A DNA stretch of 64,000 nt from Sipunculus nudus (GCA_026874595.1 CM049315.1:8864664-8928663), one strand, 5' to 3'. Shown: positions 1-15,700, numbered from the stretch's first letter. Made by a program: numbers and translations. Notes: generated from the sequence alone by a model not told the origin.

Positions 1-2100
1 ATTCGTATTTAAATACAATTACAAAGTATTCGCACCATGTCTGGTATTTATTCAGTTTCACCAACCAATGATGTTGAGAATCCAGAATATACAAAATTCA
101 CACATTTAAATAATGATCATAAGTACCTGGTTTTATGGCTTTTATTTATATTAAAAAATAACTGTAAAAAATTCATTTTGGACTAATTTCACATCAATGT
201 ACACACTAGATACAGTAGGAATCTAGATTAATATTATCAACTGCATCTTTGTCTATCATTAATTTCCTTCATATGATCCCTAATGATTAGTAATGAATAA
301 TATGATTTACTTCTTTATCATTAAAATTGAACTGAAAAATGCCATAGGTGACTGCATGGTGTTATTTGGAATATGTGACATTCTACCCATCGATACAAGA
401 TTCTTATATCATCAGTAACTGCAAGTTAATTTCCTGTTATTATAAACTAACAAATTCCTTTTCTATTTTTCTTTAATTTGTTATTAAAAACCAATAAAAA
501 TTTATTAATTTATTGTTTATTGTTATGTTGTTGGTTAAAACTACTAGATGAGTTGGGTTGGACACCTGGATCAACTGTGGCTGGCCATAACCTGCCTGGA
601 TTCCTGTATGCCTCGCCTCAAGCGTGCATAATTTGATGAAAGGTCAGCAAGGTCAACATACAGGTGACTCAAGAGGGGCTGGAGAGAGCCAAAGTCTGAC
701 AGGGTCTCATAAAAAACATTAATAAAAGCTACAATTTTTGGCCAATTTCTTTCAGCTTTCTAAACTAAAAAGCTGAAATCCTAATGTGTGCATGATATGA
801 AAATTATATCAACAGTGCTCACAGGACACAAACGTGCCATGGTCACAGTTGGGCAAAATTTAAGGTACTAATTTTATATTTATACTAATAACTTATAAAA
901 TTTGAAAAATTCAGAACTAATTTTGGGTATTCAATTGAATCTTGATTAAATAATTTTACATCCCTGACAAAAAAAAACTCTAGCTTCAGCAATGCCCTTG
1001 TTAAGGGAGTAAATATATTTCTTGATTTTTTACAAAGTGCATTATGTTTATGCCCATAACTTAAAACAATTACGCAATACTGACATCATTCTGGCATGTG
1101 CATAGAGAATGAAAAATATGTATATTGTTTATGATTAAAGTCAGATCAGTGGTTTTGATATTAGGCAGTCTTGAAGTGTAACAATGGGTTTTTAATGGAA
1201 AAATGAAGTTTTTCATTAATATCTCGAAGGTATTAAGTCCTAGTGACCAAATTCTTGGCATGGTAGGGGATTTTGGAGACATCTAACTGTATGCCGAATT
1301 TAAGGAACTAAGAGCTGAAGCTGGGGAGCTGAGCTCTTGCAAACTGCATAACACTAGCTTGATGTAAACAATATGTTATATGGTGCTTGAAAACTTATTA
1401 AAATCTACAGTTTTTGATCAACTGGTTTCAAATTTTTGGTGTTAACAGTTGAAATGCTAACAAAAACATGCTGTGAAAATTAAATCCACAGTACTTACAG
1501 GAAAAAAACGTGCCATGGTCAAAGTTGGGCAAAATTTAAGGAACCAATTTTTTATTTTTATTAAAATTTTAGAAAATTTAAAAGATTTTCATCTAATTTT
1601 GGGTATACAATTTAATTTTGATTAATTAAAGTTATATTACTGGAAAAAAGGTGATAGCTTTAACATTTTTTGTGTTAAGTGATCAAATATCTTTCCTGAT
1701 TTTTTACAAAATGCATTATGTTTGGGCCCATAACTTTTTTAAATTAAATAATACAGACATAATTTCAGGCATGTACATAGGAACTATATAGAGGAATATT
1801 TATGGTAAATATGAGGAAAAACAGATGAGTGGTTTTGATATAAGGCAGTCCTGAAGTGTGAAAATAGGTTTTTAATAAATAATTGAGGTTTTTCCTTAAT
1901 TTCTCAAAGGAACGAAGTTGCAAAGACCCAGTTTTCGGCTTGGTAGGAGATCTTTGGGACATCTAACATTATGCCGAATTTTGGATTCCTAGGTCTTACG
2001 GTTTCAAAACGTGCCACATCTACGGACGGACGGACGGACGGACAGACGGACGGACAATGGACCACGACTAAAGCTCAGATGACTTATAGTCAGCTGAGCT
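1..2100 (-). mobile_element. Pearl/HINE-like element, left end outside the window
   Basis: The sequence matches the interiors of the copies at 35765 and 37248 and ends in the family terminus gtcagctgagct at 2100. It contains two copies of a roughly 570-bp core module (from about 820 and about 1510) built on gggcaaaatttaaggta and ttaggcagtcctgaagtg. An ACGG-type microsatellite at about 2025-2055 lies just inside the end. Strand is given so that insertion reads T^T. Confidence 0.75.
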
Positions 2101-2459
2101 AATAAAGAAAAAAATTTGATTAATTGAATAAAATATAGGTGGCACCAGCAGTCTGCAGAAACAGATGAAACACTCCATAATCAATATCCATGCAAAGAAT
2201 CATGCTGATCTCTGCATTAGTTGTTCAGTTACTTCAGCTTTTGTATCAAATTTTTCATTATTCTGAGGGATACTTCGGAGTCCTATAGCTTAAAGGATAT
2301 GGGTAACAGAGACCTAATTTCAGGTTTCCATGGAGACTTTTCATGAGTCTCCCTGTGTGTCAAGAATGAAGATGATAGGTCCAGTTGTTATGATTTGTGC
2401 CCTGTTAACAGATGTTCATACCTTTTAAGGTCTCAAAGATAGAGAAAAATTCATAAAAA

Positions 2460-5400
2460 CAAGGGACCCATGGGTCACGGCGCTCAGCTGATCATGATTG
2501 GACTATAAATGTTTCTCCACTGTGATACTTTATCAAGTCGATAAAGCTTATGAATATCATGGACATGTTGGGCTATTATAAAGGAATTTACTGTAATATG
2601 TGAGTAAATGATAAATGAAATTACCTGACTGATGGATTAATAGAGTCAAATATAGTGGTTTATTTTTTATTTATTTAGGAGGGGTTGAAAATTGTGATAT
2701 ATTTGAGCAAATATGAATGCAATGACAGCAGTAATAAGCAGTAGTAGAATAATGATGATAAGGCTATTTGTTGAAGGATCTAAAGTGTATGGTAGTCTGC
2801 AAGTTTTCAATTTGACAGATATGATGTTATGATTAACTATGCTGATGAAGTGATTCATGAATATGTGACTGTATGACACAATATCTCTTTAGTCTTGACA
2901 AGGTACATTATTGTGATTCCCACTTTGTCTACATTTTACACAATACTGACATAATTTCTGGCATGTACATAGGTACCTATGGACGAATAGTTATACAAAA
3001 TATTAAAGTATGAATATATCGGATTCATCTTGTTCTTGCTTACTGAGGCTGACTTTGGGATGGGGTTGGGAGAAGGGAAAAGTGAGGGCAGCACGAAGGT
3101 GGATGTAGAAATATTCTATTGTAATGTTTTCATTTATATAAGAATATGAAAAGCTAAGAGGAAAGGGGCCCTCCTACTTGGTTATAGTAAAGTTCTAAAT
3201 ATATGATTGCAAACTAATACTCTGACAAGACTGTCATGAAGAAAAACAGTAAAAGTTTTGAGATCTTGTGTTGCATAAGAAAATTTACAGATGGACAGGC
3301 AAGTGGACAGAATGGACTAATACCTTTATTTCACTTTCAAGAGAATAATGCATTTAAGTTTATATATAATCCTAATTTTTTAAGCAGATCCACTTTTTCC
3401 ATTAAGAAGTTTTTATCTGTATCATTTTTTTATTTACAGGTTTATAAATTTTTAATTAAAAAACCTGAAAATATAAGTTAAAATATTAGAATTGTTGCAA
3501 AAGTTGCAATCATTATATATACAGAGTTAAAAACATTGGGTCATATTATGCATACACATATATTTTATTATTTTTAAATCATAAATGTTTTAACTGATTT
3601 TAAAAGAAAATAATGCCACAACATGGCATCTACAAGAATATTCCTTGAATCACTATTAAAAAGTTTTGCATATTGGAGTTTTCAGGACATGCTTAATTTT
3701 ATTCACCAAAATAAAATAAAAGTAAATTTGACAAAATAAAACATCTTTTCAAATAAAGTATACACACTGTTGGTTGAATGAGGGACAAACAATATCATTG
3801 TGCTAATTACTATCCCAGTTTTAATTAATTACTGGAATTAATATTCAATTTCACACCTGGTGAAGTTTTTACTCTTCTGAAGTAAGGAATTACTCATCTC
3901 ATGAACATCCAGACTTTCACAGCAATACACCACTTTGTGGACACAATTAAATGTACACTTTAATCATTGTAACCCTGGTGGTTCAATACAAAATCTAAAA
4001 TGTAGCATGTCCAAGAATAAAATAAAATACAGAAAAATTATAACATTCATCTAGTTTATGCACCAGCTGGGGGGGTGAGTGCAGGGCGAGGGGAAGCCTG
4101 CTAGTAGTGGCCAAGCTGGGCCAAGGTAAGCTGCCTGGGGTGGGTTACAAAATGAAAGTGAAGGCTGTACTACTAGGTGGGCTAGATGTAAACAACACTT
4201 GACATGGTGTGTGAAAACATGAATAAAAGCTATTCATTCCAATCAATTTCTTTTGAAAGTTCAGATTTTAAAAGATTAAATCCTTATGCATATATGCTGG
4301 GAAAATTAAATCAACAGTGCCAAAGTTGGACAAAATTTAAGGTATTGTTTTTTATTTATGCTTATAACTTGAAAAATTTGCAAAATTCAGATCTAATTTT
4401 GGGTAAACAATTGAATTTTGATTAAATAAAGTTATATTCCTGAAAAAAGGTCTCTTAGGTTAAGCAATTCTCATGTGAGTAAATATATTTCCTGATTTTT
4501 TAAAAAATTGCATTATGTTTTGGCCCATAACTTCAAAATAATACTCAATACTGACCTAATTTTTGGTATGTTCATAGAAAATGTATAAAAGAATGTGAAT
4601 ACTAAATACGATCAAAAACAGATCAGTGGTTTTGATATTAGGCAGCCTTGAAGTGTAACAATGGCTTTTTTTATGGAAAAGGGAGTTTTTTTCCTTAATA
4701 TCTCGAAGGAACAAAGTCCTAAGGCCAAAATAAAAAAAAAGGTATGGTTCTCAGGCACTTTTTTTTAGAAATCAATGCGGGCGGGCGCTTTTTTTATTTA
4801 AAATTTTTTTGGTATATTTCGATTAAAATGTCAAATGATAAGGGAAAAGCATGAAAATAACAGTTTTATTTTGCTAAATAAGTAAAAGCATATTACAAAA
4901 CAAAGGAAATTGTATGGTTTTATCTTCTTGAAAGAAATGTCGGAGCGGCAGCAGCTCCAAATTGGAAAGTTTTTATTGAAAGTCAAAATAAAAATTTTTG
5001 ATGCAGGGGTTTAAAATTGATGCGGGCGGTGCCTGAGAACCATACCTTTAATTTTTTTTGGCCTAATGACCCAATTTTCTGTATGATAGGAGATTTTGGG
5101 GACATCTAAAATTATGTCAACAGCCTGGGGAGCACAGAGATGTGCACTGAATGACGTACAGGCATCAAAATGGACTGCTTGACAATGTAAGGGAATACAA
5201 CAAGAGCCTCCAAAAAAATTCAATAACTAGCCTAATTTTGCAGCTTTTGTTTTCAAATTTCAGATTTTAACAGATTAAATCCTTATGTATACATGGTGTG
5301 AAAATTAAATCCACAGTACTTACAGGAAAAAAACGTGCCATGGCCAAAGTTGGGCAAAATTTAAGGTACCATTTTTATATTTTTGCCAATATTTAAAAAA

Positions 5401-5945
5401 ATTTAACAAATTTTGATCTAATTTTTGGTATACAATTAAATTTTGATTAATTAAAGTTGTATTACTGGAAAAAAGTCCCTACCTTTAACACTTTTGGTCT
5501 TAAGTGACCAAATATCTTCCTGATTTTTTACAAAGTCCATAATGTTTGGGCCCATAACTTTTTTAAATTATGTAATACTGACTTAATATCTGGCATGTAC
5601 ATAGGAACTATATAGAGGAATATTTATGATAAAAATATGAAGAAAACCAGATGAGTGGTTTTGATATTAGGCAGTCCTGAAGTGTGAAAATAGATTTCTA
5701 ATAAAAAATTGAGGTTTTTCCTTAATATCTCAAAGGATCGAAGTCCTAGTGACCCAATTTTTGGCATTGTAGGAGATTATGGGGACATCTAACTGAATGC
5801 CGAAATTCAGATTCGTAGGTCCAACGGTGTCGAAACCTGCCAGTCTTACGGACGGACATCCAGACGGACAGACGGACAGACAGACGGACGGACGACGGAC
5901 AATGGACCATGACTATAGCTCAGATGACTTATAGTCAGCTGAGCT
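2460..5945 (-). mobile_element. Pearl/HINE-like element, subfamily A1, full length
   Basis: The left end is caagggacccatgggtcac, which contains a 12-bp palindrome (GACCCATGGGTC) followed by CTCAGCTGA. The right end holds AGCTCAG...CTGAGCT and an ACGG/ACAG microsatellite (5852-5893). The flanks read A|element|A with no target duplication. Interior core modules are repeated. It lies downstream of CCNI. Confidence 0.8.
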
Positions 5946-8900
5946 AAAAATTCTATAGGCAAATGTATTACATAATATAATAGGGATACGTTTGCTTGAC
6001 CGCAAATCACACGCTAAAACTATGTGCATGAGTTGTCTCGCTTTAGCGCGAGTTGTCTCGCTGTATTCTGATTTGCTCTGCTGCTCTACATCAACGGGGC
6101 GTCACATTTGTGGATTCCGCAACAAGTGCAGGAGATATAAATACCGCACAGGTAATGCCATCTGTTGTGAGCACAACAAATCAATTGCACCTCGATCAGT
6201 CAGGTGGCCTAAATTTATTACAGCACTTTACTTTTGTATCAGTGCATAAGGAATTATTATTAATACTTAAGTTCCTGTCGAAACTCGCTGATACTACACC
6301 ATTCAATCAAACACAAGACCATTTTTTCATTTACCATCATTTATTTCGAAAGTTTCCACCCACGTCACTCTGTGCGGTGATTCCGCAGCAAGTCCAGGAG
6401 CTGCCAACAGGAATAAATAACATGAGCCCGTGACGGGTCGCAAGGCATCTCCCCGGCCAGGGGCCACCCACATTCATCACCAAAACCCTTAAATATAAGG
6501 AGTCTGCGGTTATCAACTCCAAAACATCTTCACTACACCGTGTACATACATAAAGTGTGTCGTGTGGAAAAAAATGAGCACAAATCCACATGCACGGCTT
6601 ACTTATTGAAACATTAGATGTTGTTGGTCATGCTTACATTTGTGCAATACCAATGTTCTAACACTGATACAAAGAAATAAATTAAAAACCACACGAGAAA
6701 TCCCTTCTCTCACTCAACAATCCATTGTTCCATATTGGGGGTGATATAGTTGATCTTTTTCTTCCCTGATTACCCCTATTAAAATAGGATCTGTTTATGG
6801 TTAAGATCGAAACACGCTCGATACAATACTAAAACTGGACGTGGCAAGTCTCATGCAAATGAGAAATATATATATAGTAAAAGGCGTCTCTGGACTACAG
6901 ACTGTTCCAGACGGCCTGCACCACCGCCTATGTAAACTGTTAACGCTGGTAGTACAATAGTGATCAGTTGTGCCTGCCGTAATGCGAGATCTAAACGGAG
7001 GCACAAGAATTCAAAGTTCCACCGTGAATATGCATAAAAAAGTGGCATGCTAATGTTGCTATGAATGTCGGGTATTGCCCGATTGAACATATCTGAAGTG
7101 GACAGCTTCTAGAGGGGATTTTATCCAGGTCTCTAGCACCATCTCCATCCTGACAATCTTCTCTCCATAAATATAGGAGCAGCTCAGAGTTTGTTATTAT
7201 GATAAATTCACAGTGTGACGATGGCGTGCTGAATTCCCCACACTTTCGTCCTGGTGAACGAGGTCTCTTTTTGAAGTTTCTACCAACAAGTTTACAAAGG
7301 TGCACAGTACAGACTAACAACAAGTGGATACTAATGGTTAAATATCCCTTTGATTAAGGGCACTTCTCAAAGGGTATGAAATCTGCAGGATTTTCATCAA
7401 CTCTACATGTCCATAATAAATACACACATGCAGTATACGGGACTGCTACAAACACAGACCAACACACGTATGTTCCGGAACACCAAACATTCTCCAAAGG
7501 ATAACTTTTTACAATCAGGACCAGTGCTTACCATGCTCACACATCAGCTACGAGGTCCTAGCAAGCAATTGTTATCAACGTATCCTTGTATCTGTAAGGT
7601 GTCGCCACTTATATACTGCATGGTCTTGTTCTTTAGGGATAAATCTCTCCATTATTGCAAGATCCACGAATCTTTTAACTGGCAGAAGCAAAATCAAACC
7701 TGATCACTTCAATGCTTTTAGACAATGTATCATAATTGCCATAAACGCCTTTTAACAATACATAACTAAACGAAAAATAAAATGGCAGCATATTTTTTAT
7801 GAGCCAATTTAGGTGGGTTTGAACGAGTACACAATTGACCCGAAACAGGTTAGTGTAAAATTACCGGACGGGTCCCATTAAAAAGGAGTAAACATTGAAT
7901 GACAAGACATCTAGATTAACATAACAAAACAAAAAAAAGGCCAGCATTATGCAACCTACTCCTATACCATAAACAACAACCATACATAATCAATTTATGA
8001 ATACAAAAAAAAATTACATTTATGCTGCTAGACATCAGAAGTAATTTGGCCACTGTGGTCGGCTGAATAAACCTAGCAATCTTTTAACAAACAGCTACTA
8101 TACGTGAAGCAGCTGCAACGTGCTGAATATACACCAATGTAAATACATGAAATACTATATACATTTTAAATGCTTTTTGTTCTTTATACTTTTTTTCAAC
8201 ATTTTGTAAATTTTATGCTTTTTTAGCACTAGGCCACAAAAAGCTAGTTCACTCATCACTCTTGGCAGTATTCAGGATTAAATCCCGACTCAAACATCCA
8301 CACCATATGACCCAACTTGTGTGGTGCACAATGATCATAATGCGGTGTTCGTAATGATCTGTAGCCCAGCTTTTCCAAGCTTATACGACAAATATGTACA
8401 ATGACTATAGGCAAGTGTCAATACACATTTCTTATTGTTTAACTGTATGCGAGATAAATAAAATAGTACAGCACCATGAGGAAAGTGCAGCGCGAGGTCC
8501 CTCGTGACTTGATAAATAGCTACATAGGAAGGTGTCCCTTCAGATACATTGATTCTGTTATGTGTAATTAGATCACAGAAAGTGCTGTTGCCTCTTTACA
8601 TTGTCCTATGCAAGTGTTTGTTGTGTTGATAAGCAAATTTATCAGTTTGGGAAGCTGTATGGCATGTGATATCAGGGTGTTATTATCAATTGTTTTAACA
8701 GGCAAGCTATATACAACTCAATACTGCCGCAGAATTAACACACAGAAAGCATGTGGTACACACTTCCAGGCAGATCCTGTGCAGAGTTTGTGCCAGTTTA
8801 AACATCTCATTCACATCTTTCAGGTGTCACATACACTCATATGACTTTGTGGAATGCTATGCATCTTGCTCAAATAATAAAATCCTTTGATTGTCCGATT

Positions 8901-9443
8901 TTACAAGAAGACAGGTGGAATTTGTACAGAGGGGTTGCTTCATACACTTTGTAGATAATTTATACACCACATGATACCACCACTGCTTTCCATCCCTAGT
9001 GCTAGACACTGTTCATAAGATGTCTCTAATATATTAATGGGAAATGAAATGAATATCTACATCAATAAACTTTAGTATTTAACTATATACAAAAACAGAC
9101 AACGCAGAAGTATACAGCAATAGTGCATTTGCTATGTACAACACACCGACCATTCAATCTAGAAATACCTGACTTAACATTTACATAAGACAACCTGGCA
9201 ATATGCTGGCCTTTATTTGTTTTTTAAGAATATAAGCAAGAAAGAAACCAAGCAAACGTCCCATAGCTCTTGTGAAGTATAGTTTGAAGGAATCTGCTGA
9301 ATGATTCGGACTGATCCTGTACAGACTTATCTTATTCTAATGCATTTGTCAACAACAGTTCACAAACTCACTTTTACATTTTAAATATGAAAGACAAAAC
9401 TATGGATGGTAAACGTGCACTATTACTTTATTCTTAAATTCTA
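5946..9443. other. CCNI 3' flank, probably including its 3' UTR
   Basis: Non-repetitive sequence with no protein I can recognise. On the minus strand a polyadenylation-type AATAAA occurs at 9217-9212, and another at 9432-9427 is too close to the stop to be the main site. A degenerate pair of similar segments starts at about 6110 and about 6380 (ttccgcaNcaagtNcaggag). The 126-codon ORF at 6053-6433 has no family features. Confidence 0.4.
9212..9217 (-). terminator. Candidate CCNI polyadenylation signal
   Basis: AATAAA on the minus strand, about 230 nt after the stop codon. Other candidates lie further downstream (for example near 6350). Confidence 0.25.
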
Positions 9444-9740
9444 TTAGTTTGCTACACAAGAGTGGTGGGATGATCGCTTTGGTTGCTCTTGGCGAGATGC
9501 CTCTCTACCACATGTCACCATGGCAACAGTAGTATTACTGGTTGCCTCATCATTGTACAGACTTTTGATACAGTCGTAGATGTCATCTTCCTCTGCCTGG
9601 TCCACTTTGCGCTTAACCGCCCGGTTAGGAACAGTTTTGCGCAGTGGTTTATTGCTATACTGGAGCCGACTCTGTTCAAGTCGATCCCCAAGGATTGATG
9701 CTATCTTCTCTCTGCAGCAAATGATGGTCCTGTTGTCTTC
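9444..9740 (-). CDS. CCNI: CCNI exon 7: last coding exon and stop
   Basis: 98 codons plus TAA (9446-9444), acceptor gatttttcag. It encodes IICCREKIASIL, a basic NKPLRKTVPNRAVKRKV run and the acidic EEDDIYDCIKSLYNDE signature of cyclin I, followed by a Ser/His-rich end. The tail lacks roughly 45 residues that vertebrate cyclin I has between the CRE motif and the KRKV patch. Confidence 0.9.
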   Translation of the reverse strand, partial: EDNRTIICCREKIASILGDRLEQSRLQYSNKPLRKTVPNRAVKRKVDQAEEDDIYDCIKSLYNDEATSNTTVAMVTCGREASRQEQPKRSSHHSCVAN

Positions 9741-12700
9741 CTGAAAAATCATTACCATAAAATTATTAAATAACTTGCCAATACTAGATTTTAGTTGTGC
9801 ATTAAGAATACCAAAGACTTAAATATGAAAATTAAAAGGATCATTTTCAGTTAAGCAAATGTAAGTTACTGGTAAATTGTTATACAGAAACCTAAGGATA
9901 AGCTGAGAATAATGATATATTAAACTTTTTTCTAGTTATTAAAATTCCTGGTCCTGGCAAATTAAGCATCCCATATACAGGAAACAATTACATACTTCAT
10001 GCATCAAATGCTGCCTTTAAACACTTGTGCAAATGGTCAATGGCATGCTAATATACAACAACAAGGGACCCATGGGTCACAGCTCTCAGCTGATCGTGAT
10101 TTGACTATAAATGTTTCTCCACTGTGATACTATATCGAGTCGATAAAGCTTATGAATATCATGGACATGTTGGGCTATTATAAAGGAATGTAATGTAATA
10201 TGTGAGTAAATGATAAATGAAATTACCTGACTGATGGATTAATAGAGTCAAATATAGTGGTTTATTTTTTATTTATTTAGGAGGGGTTGAAAATTGTGAT
10301 ATATTTGAGCAAATATGAATGCAATGACAGCAGTAATAAGCAGTAGTAGAATGATGATAAGGCTATTTGTTGAAGGATCTAAAGTGTATGGTAGTCTGCA
10401 AGCTTTCAATTTGACAGATATGATGTTATGATTAACTATGCTGATAAAGTGATTTATGAATTTGTGACTGTATGAAACAATATCTCTTTGTCTTGACAAG
10501 GTACATTATTGTGATGCCCACAATGTCTACATATTACACAATATTGACATAATTTCTGGCATGTACATAGGTACCTATGGACGAATAGTTATACAAAATA
10601 TTAAATTATGAATATATCTGATTCATCTTGTTCTTGCTTACTGAGGCTGACTTTGGGATGGGGTTCGGATAAGGGAAAAGTGAGGGCAGCACGAAGGTGG
10701 ATGTAGAAATATTCTATTGTAATGTTTTTCATTTATATAAGAATATGAAAAGCTAAGAGGAAAGGGGCCCTCCTACTTGGTTATAGTAAAGTTCTAAATA
10801 TATAATTGCAAACTAATACTCTGACAAGACTGTCATGAAGAAAAACAGTGGCAAGTGGACAGAATGGACTAATACCTTTATTTCACCTTCAAGGGAATCA
10901 TGCATTTAAGTTTATATATAATCCTATTTTTTTAAGCATATCCACTTTTTCAATTAAGAAGTTTTTATCTGAATCATTCTTTTATTTACAGGTTTTATAA
11001 ATTTTTAATAAAAAAACCTGAAAATATAAGTTAAAATATTAGAATTGTTGCAAAAGTTGCAATCATTATATATACAGAGTAAATGTTTAAACTGAATTTA
11101 AAAGAAAATAATGCCACAACATGGCATCTACAAGAATATTCCTTGAATCACTATTAAAAAGTTTTGCACATTGGAGTTTTTAGTACATGCTTAATTTTAT
11201 TCACGCAAATAAAATAAAAGTAAATTTGATAAAATAAAACATCTTTTCAAATAAAGTATACACACTGTTGGTTGAATGAGGGACAAACAATATCATTGTG
11301 CTAATTACTATCCCAGTTTTAATTTATTAAGTACTGGAATTAATAGTCAATTTCACACCTTGTGAAGTTTTTACTCTTCTGGAGTAAGGAATTACTTATC
11401 TCATGAATATCCACACTTTCATAGCAATACACCACTTTGTGGACACAATTAAATGAACACTTTAATCATTGTAACCCTGGTGGTACAATACAAAATGTAA
11501 AATGTAGCATGTCCAAGAATAAAATAAAATACAGAAAATTATAACATTCATCTAGTATATGCACCATCGGGGGGGGGGGGGGGAGTGCAGGGCAGAGGGG
11601 AAGCCTGCTAGTAGTGGCCAAGCTGGGCCAAGGCAAGCTGCCTGGAGTGGGTTACTTAATGCAAGTGAAGGCTGTACTACTAGGTGGGCTAGATGTAAAC
11701 AACACATGACATGGTGTATGAAAACATGAATAAAAGCTATTCTTTCCAATCAATTTCTTTGAAATTTCAGATTTTAAGAGATTATATCCTTATGTATATA
11801 TGCTGTGAAAATTAAATCAACAGTGCCAAAGTTGGACAAAATTTAAGGTATTGATTTTTTATTTATGCATATAATTGAAAAATTTGCAAAATTCAGATCT
11901 AATTTTGGGTAAACAATTGAATCTTGATTGAATAAAGTTATATTCCTGAAAAAAAGTCTCTAGGTTCAGCAATTCTCATGTTAGGTGAGTAAATATATTT
12001 CCTGATTTAAAAAAAAAATTGCATTATGTTTTGGCCCATGACTTCAAAATAATACCCAATACTGACCTAATTTTGGTATGTTCATAGAAAATGTTTGAAA
12101 GAATTTGAATACTAAATACGATCAAAAACAGATCAGTGGTTTTGATATTAGGCAGCCTTGAAGTGTAACAATGGCTTTTTTTTATGGAAAACAAGAGTTT
12201 TTTTTCCTTAATATCTCAAAGTTCTTATGACCCAATTTTCTGTATGATAGGAGATTTTGGGGACATCTAAAATTATGCCAACTGCCTGGGGAGCATAGAG
12301 ATGTGCACTGAATGACCTACAGTCATCAAAATGGACTGCTTCACAATGTAAGGGAATACAACAAGAGCCTCCAAAAAAATTCAATAACTAGCCTAATTTT
12401 GCACCTTTTATTTTCAAATTTCAGATTTTAACAGATTAAATCCTTATGTTTACATGGTGTGAAAATTAAATCCACAGTACTTACATGAAAAAAACTTGCC
12501 GTGGCCAAAGTTGGGCAAAATTTAAGGTACCAATTTTATATTTTTGCCAATATTTAAAAAAATTTAACAGATTTTGATCTAAATTTTGGTATGCAATTAA
12601 ATTTTGATTAATTGAAGTTGTATTACTGGAAAAAAGTCCCTACCTTTAACACTTTTGGTCTTAAGTGACCAAATATCTTCCTGATTTTTTTACAAAGTCC

Positions 12701-15700
12701 ATTATGTTTGGGCCCATAACTTTTTTAAATTATATAATACTGACTTAATAGCTTGCATGAACATAGGAACTATATAGAGGAATATTTATGGTAAATATGA
12801 AGAAAACCAGACGAGTGGTTTTGATATTAGGCAGTCCTGAAGTGTGAAAATAGATTTCTAATAAAAAATTGAGGTTTTTCCTTAATGTCTCGAAGGAACG
12901 AAGTCCTATTGACACAATTTTTGGCATGGTAGGAGATTTTGGGGACATCTAACTGTATGCCGAATTTTTAGATTCATAGGTCCAACGGTGTCGAAACGTG
13001 CCAGTCTTAAGGACGGACATCCGGACAGACGAATGGACGGACGGACAGACGACGGACAATGGACCACGACTATAGCTCAGATGACTGAGCTAAAAACACT
13101 GTTTCCATTAATTGTGTAAAATATTTAAATGTAAGACATGCACTCAAATCCATCTCTAACTAGATATTTCTTGGCACCGCAGGTGCCACAGTATCCCCAG
13201 ACAATAAATCCCCCCCCCCCCCCCTTTAAGAATAGACCCCCATCTTCAGCAACAATTAATATCAGACCACACTCATAGAAAAGGTCACTCTCATAGAAAA
13301 GGTCATGACCCCAATTTCAATATACATCATCCAATAACCCATGTCTATGTATATGCATAATATAAAAGAAATCTGTCCATTAGTTTTTTACTTATAATGC
13401 TCACAGTACTGTTAAGTGGCAATGATGGGGTATTAAACGGCACGAAAACAAGTAAAAGAATAACAGGTGGCGCTACCAGTTTCCGGTACATGACAAAACT
13501 ATCCAAGATCTTCGGTCAAGTTGATTTTTGGACCAATCCATGCATCCCTTATTGAGATATTAATGATTTTGTGTGATTTTCACCATATATGGCAATATTC
13601 AAGGTCAAGGCCAATCTCATAGGAAAGGTCATGACCCCAATTTGAATTAACATCATCCAATAACCCATGTCTTTGTATATGCATAATATGAAAGAAATCT
13701 GTCCATTAGTTTTTGACTTATAGTGCTCACAATACTGTTAAGTGACAATGATGGGGTATTAAATGGCACGAAAACAAGTAAAAGAATAACAGGTGGCACC
13801 AACTGTTTCCGGTACATGACAAAACTATCCAAGATCTTCGGTCAAGTTGATTTTTGGACCAATCCATGCATCCCCTATTGAGATGTCAATGATTTTGTGT
13901 GATTTTCACCATATATGGCAATATTCAAGGTCAAGGCCACTCTCATAGGAAAGGTCATGACCCCAATTTATATATACATCATCCCATAACCCATATCTAT
14001 GTATATGCATAATATGAAAGAAATTTGTCTGATAGTTTTTGACTTGTAATGCTCACAGTACTGTTAAGTGGCAATGATGGGGGTATTAAACTGCATGAAA
14101 ACAAGTAAAAGAATAACAGGTGGCGCCATCTGTTTCTGGTACATGACATAACTATCCAAGATTTTCGGTCAAGTTGATTTTTGGACCCATCCATTCATCC
14201 CTTATTGAGATATAAATGATTTTGTGTGATTTTCACCATATATGGCAATATTCAAGGTCAAGGCCAATCTCATAGGAAAGGTCATGACCCCAATTTAAAT
14301 AAACATCATCCAATAACCCATGTCTATGTATATGCATAATATGAAAGAAATCTGTCCATTAGTTTTTCACTTATAGTGCTCACAATAATGTTAAGTGACA
14401 ATGATGGGGTATTAAATGGCACGAAAACAAGAAAAAGAATAACAGGTGGCACCACCTGTTTATGGTACATGACAATACTATCCAAGATCTTTGATCAAGT
14501 TGATTTTTTGACCAATCCTTGCATCCCTTATTGAGATATTAATGATTTTGTGTAATTTTCACCATATTTGGCAATATTCAAGGTCAAGGCCACTCTCATA
14601 GGAAAGGTCATGACCCTAATTTATATATACATCATCCAATAACCCATGTCTATGTATATCCATAATATGAAAGAAATCTGTCTGATAGTTTTTGACTTGT
14701 AATGCTCGTGCAGTACTGTTAAGTGGCAATGATGGGGGTATTAAACGGCACGAAAACAAGTAAAAGAATAACAGATGGCGCCAACTGTTTCCTGTACATG
14801 ACATTACTATCCAAGATCTTCGGTCAAGTTGATTTTTGGACCCATCCATGCATCCCTTATTGAGATATTAATGATTTTGTGTGATTTTCACCATATATGG
14901 CAATATTGAAGGTCAAGGCCACTCTCATCGCAAAGGTCATGACCCCAATTTGAATAAACATCATCCCATAACCCATATCTATGTATATGCATAATATAAA
15001 AGCAATCTGTCCATTAGTTCTGACTTATAATGCTGACAGTACTGTTAAGTGGCAATTTTGGGGGTATTTAAAGGCACGAAAACAAGTAAAGAATAATAGA
15101 TGGCGCCACCAGTTTCTGGAACATGACAACCCTTTCCATGATCTTCCATCAACTTGATTTTGGGATCAATCCAAGCAAGATTTCTTGAGATATTTAAGAA
15201 TTTGTGTGATTTTCCCAAAAAATTGACCTATTCAAGGTCAAGGACACTCTCCTGGGGCCTAAAAAAAAAGGTCTTTGTTTCCGATTACATGCCAGAGAAA
15301 AATAGGGTAGGTAGGTCTGGAATTTTTTTTTTTTTTAATTTTTTTTTTATTCAGTTTATGCCACATATTTTCAGAATAAAATGGTAAATAGAATTACGTT
15401 AATGCATATCTGTGCCAATCCGTGTACAGTATGATCAAATATTGACCCATTAGAACCATTTTCTCTTGGAGAAATAGGTGTTGGTTCAATCTCTTATAAG
15501 AAGTGAAGCGAAGTAACTTTCCAGGAATGATCAGCTGGTCGCTGACAAATAATTAAAGTTGGCGATCAGACAGGTTTACCTTCTTAGGCTAACATGAGCG
15601 GCCGGCCATTCATTCGCCCTCAGAAATTGCAAAATGACACAGTTGAACCATGATGTAGTATGCATGCATTAAGTTGGGGGAAAATAAAGTGATCATAACA

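Noticed and set aside
6053-6433. 126-codon ORF in the CCNI 3' flank
   Set aside because: No domain, low-complexity features or splice context; other frames are also open nearby.
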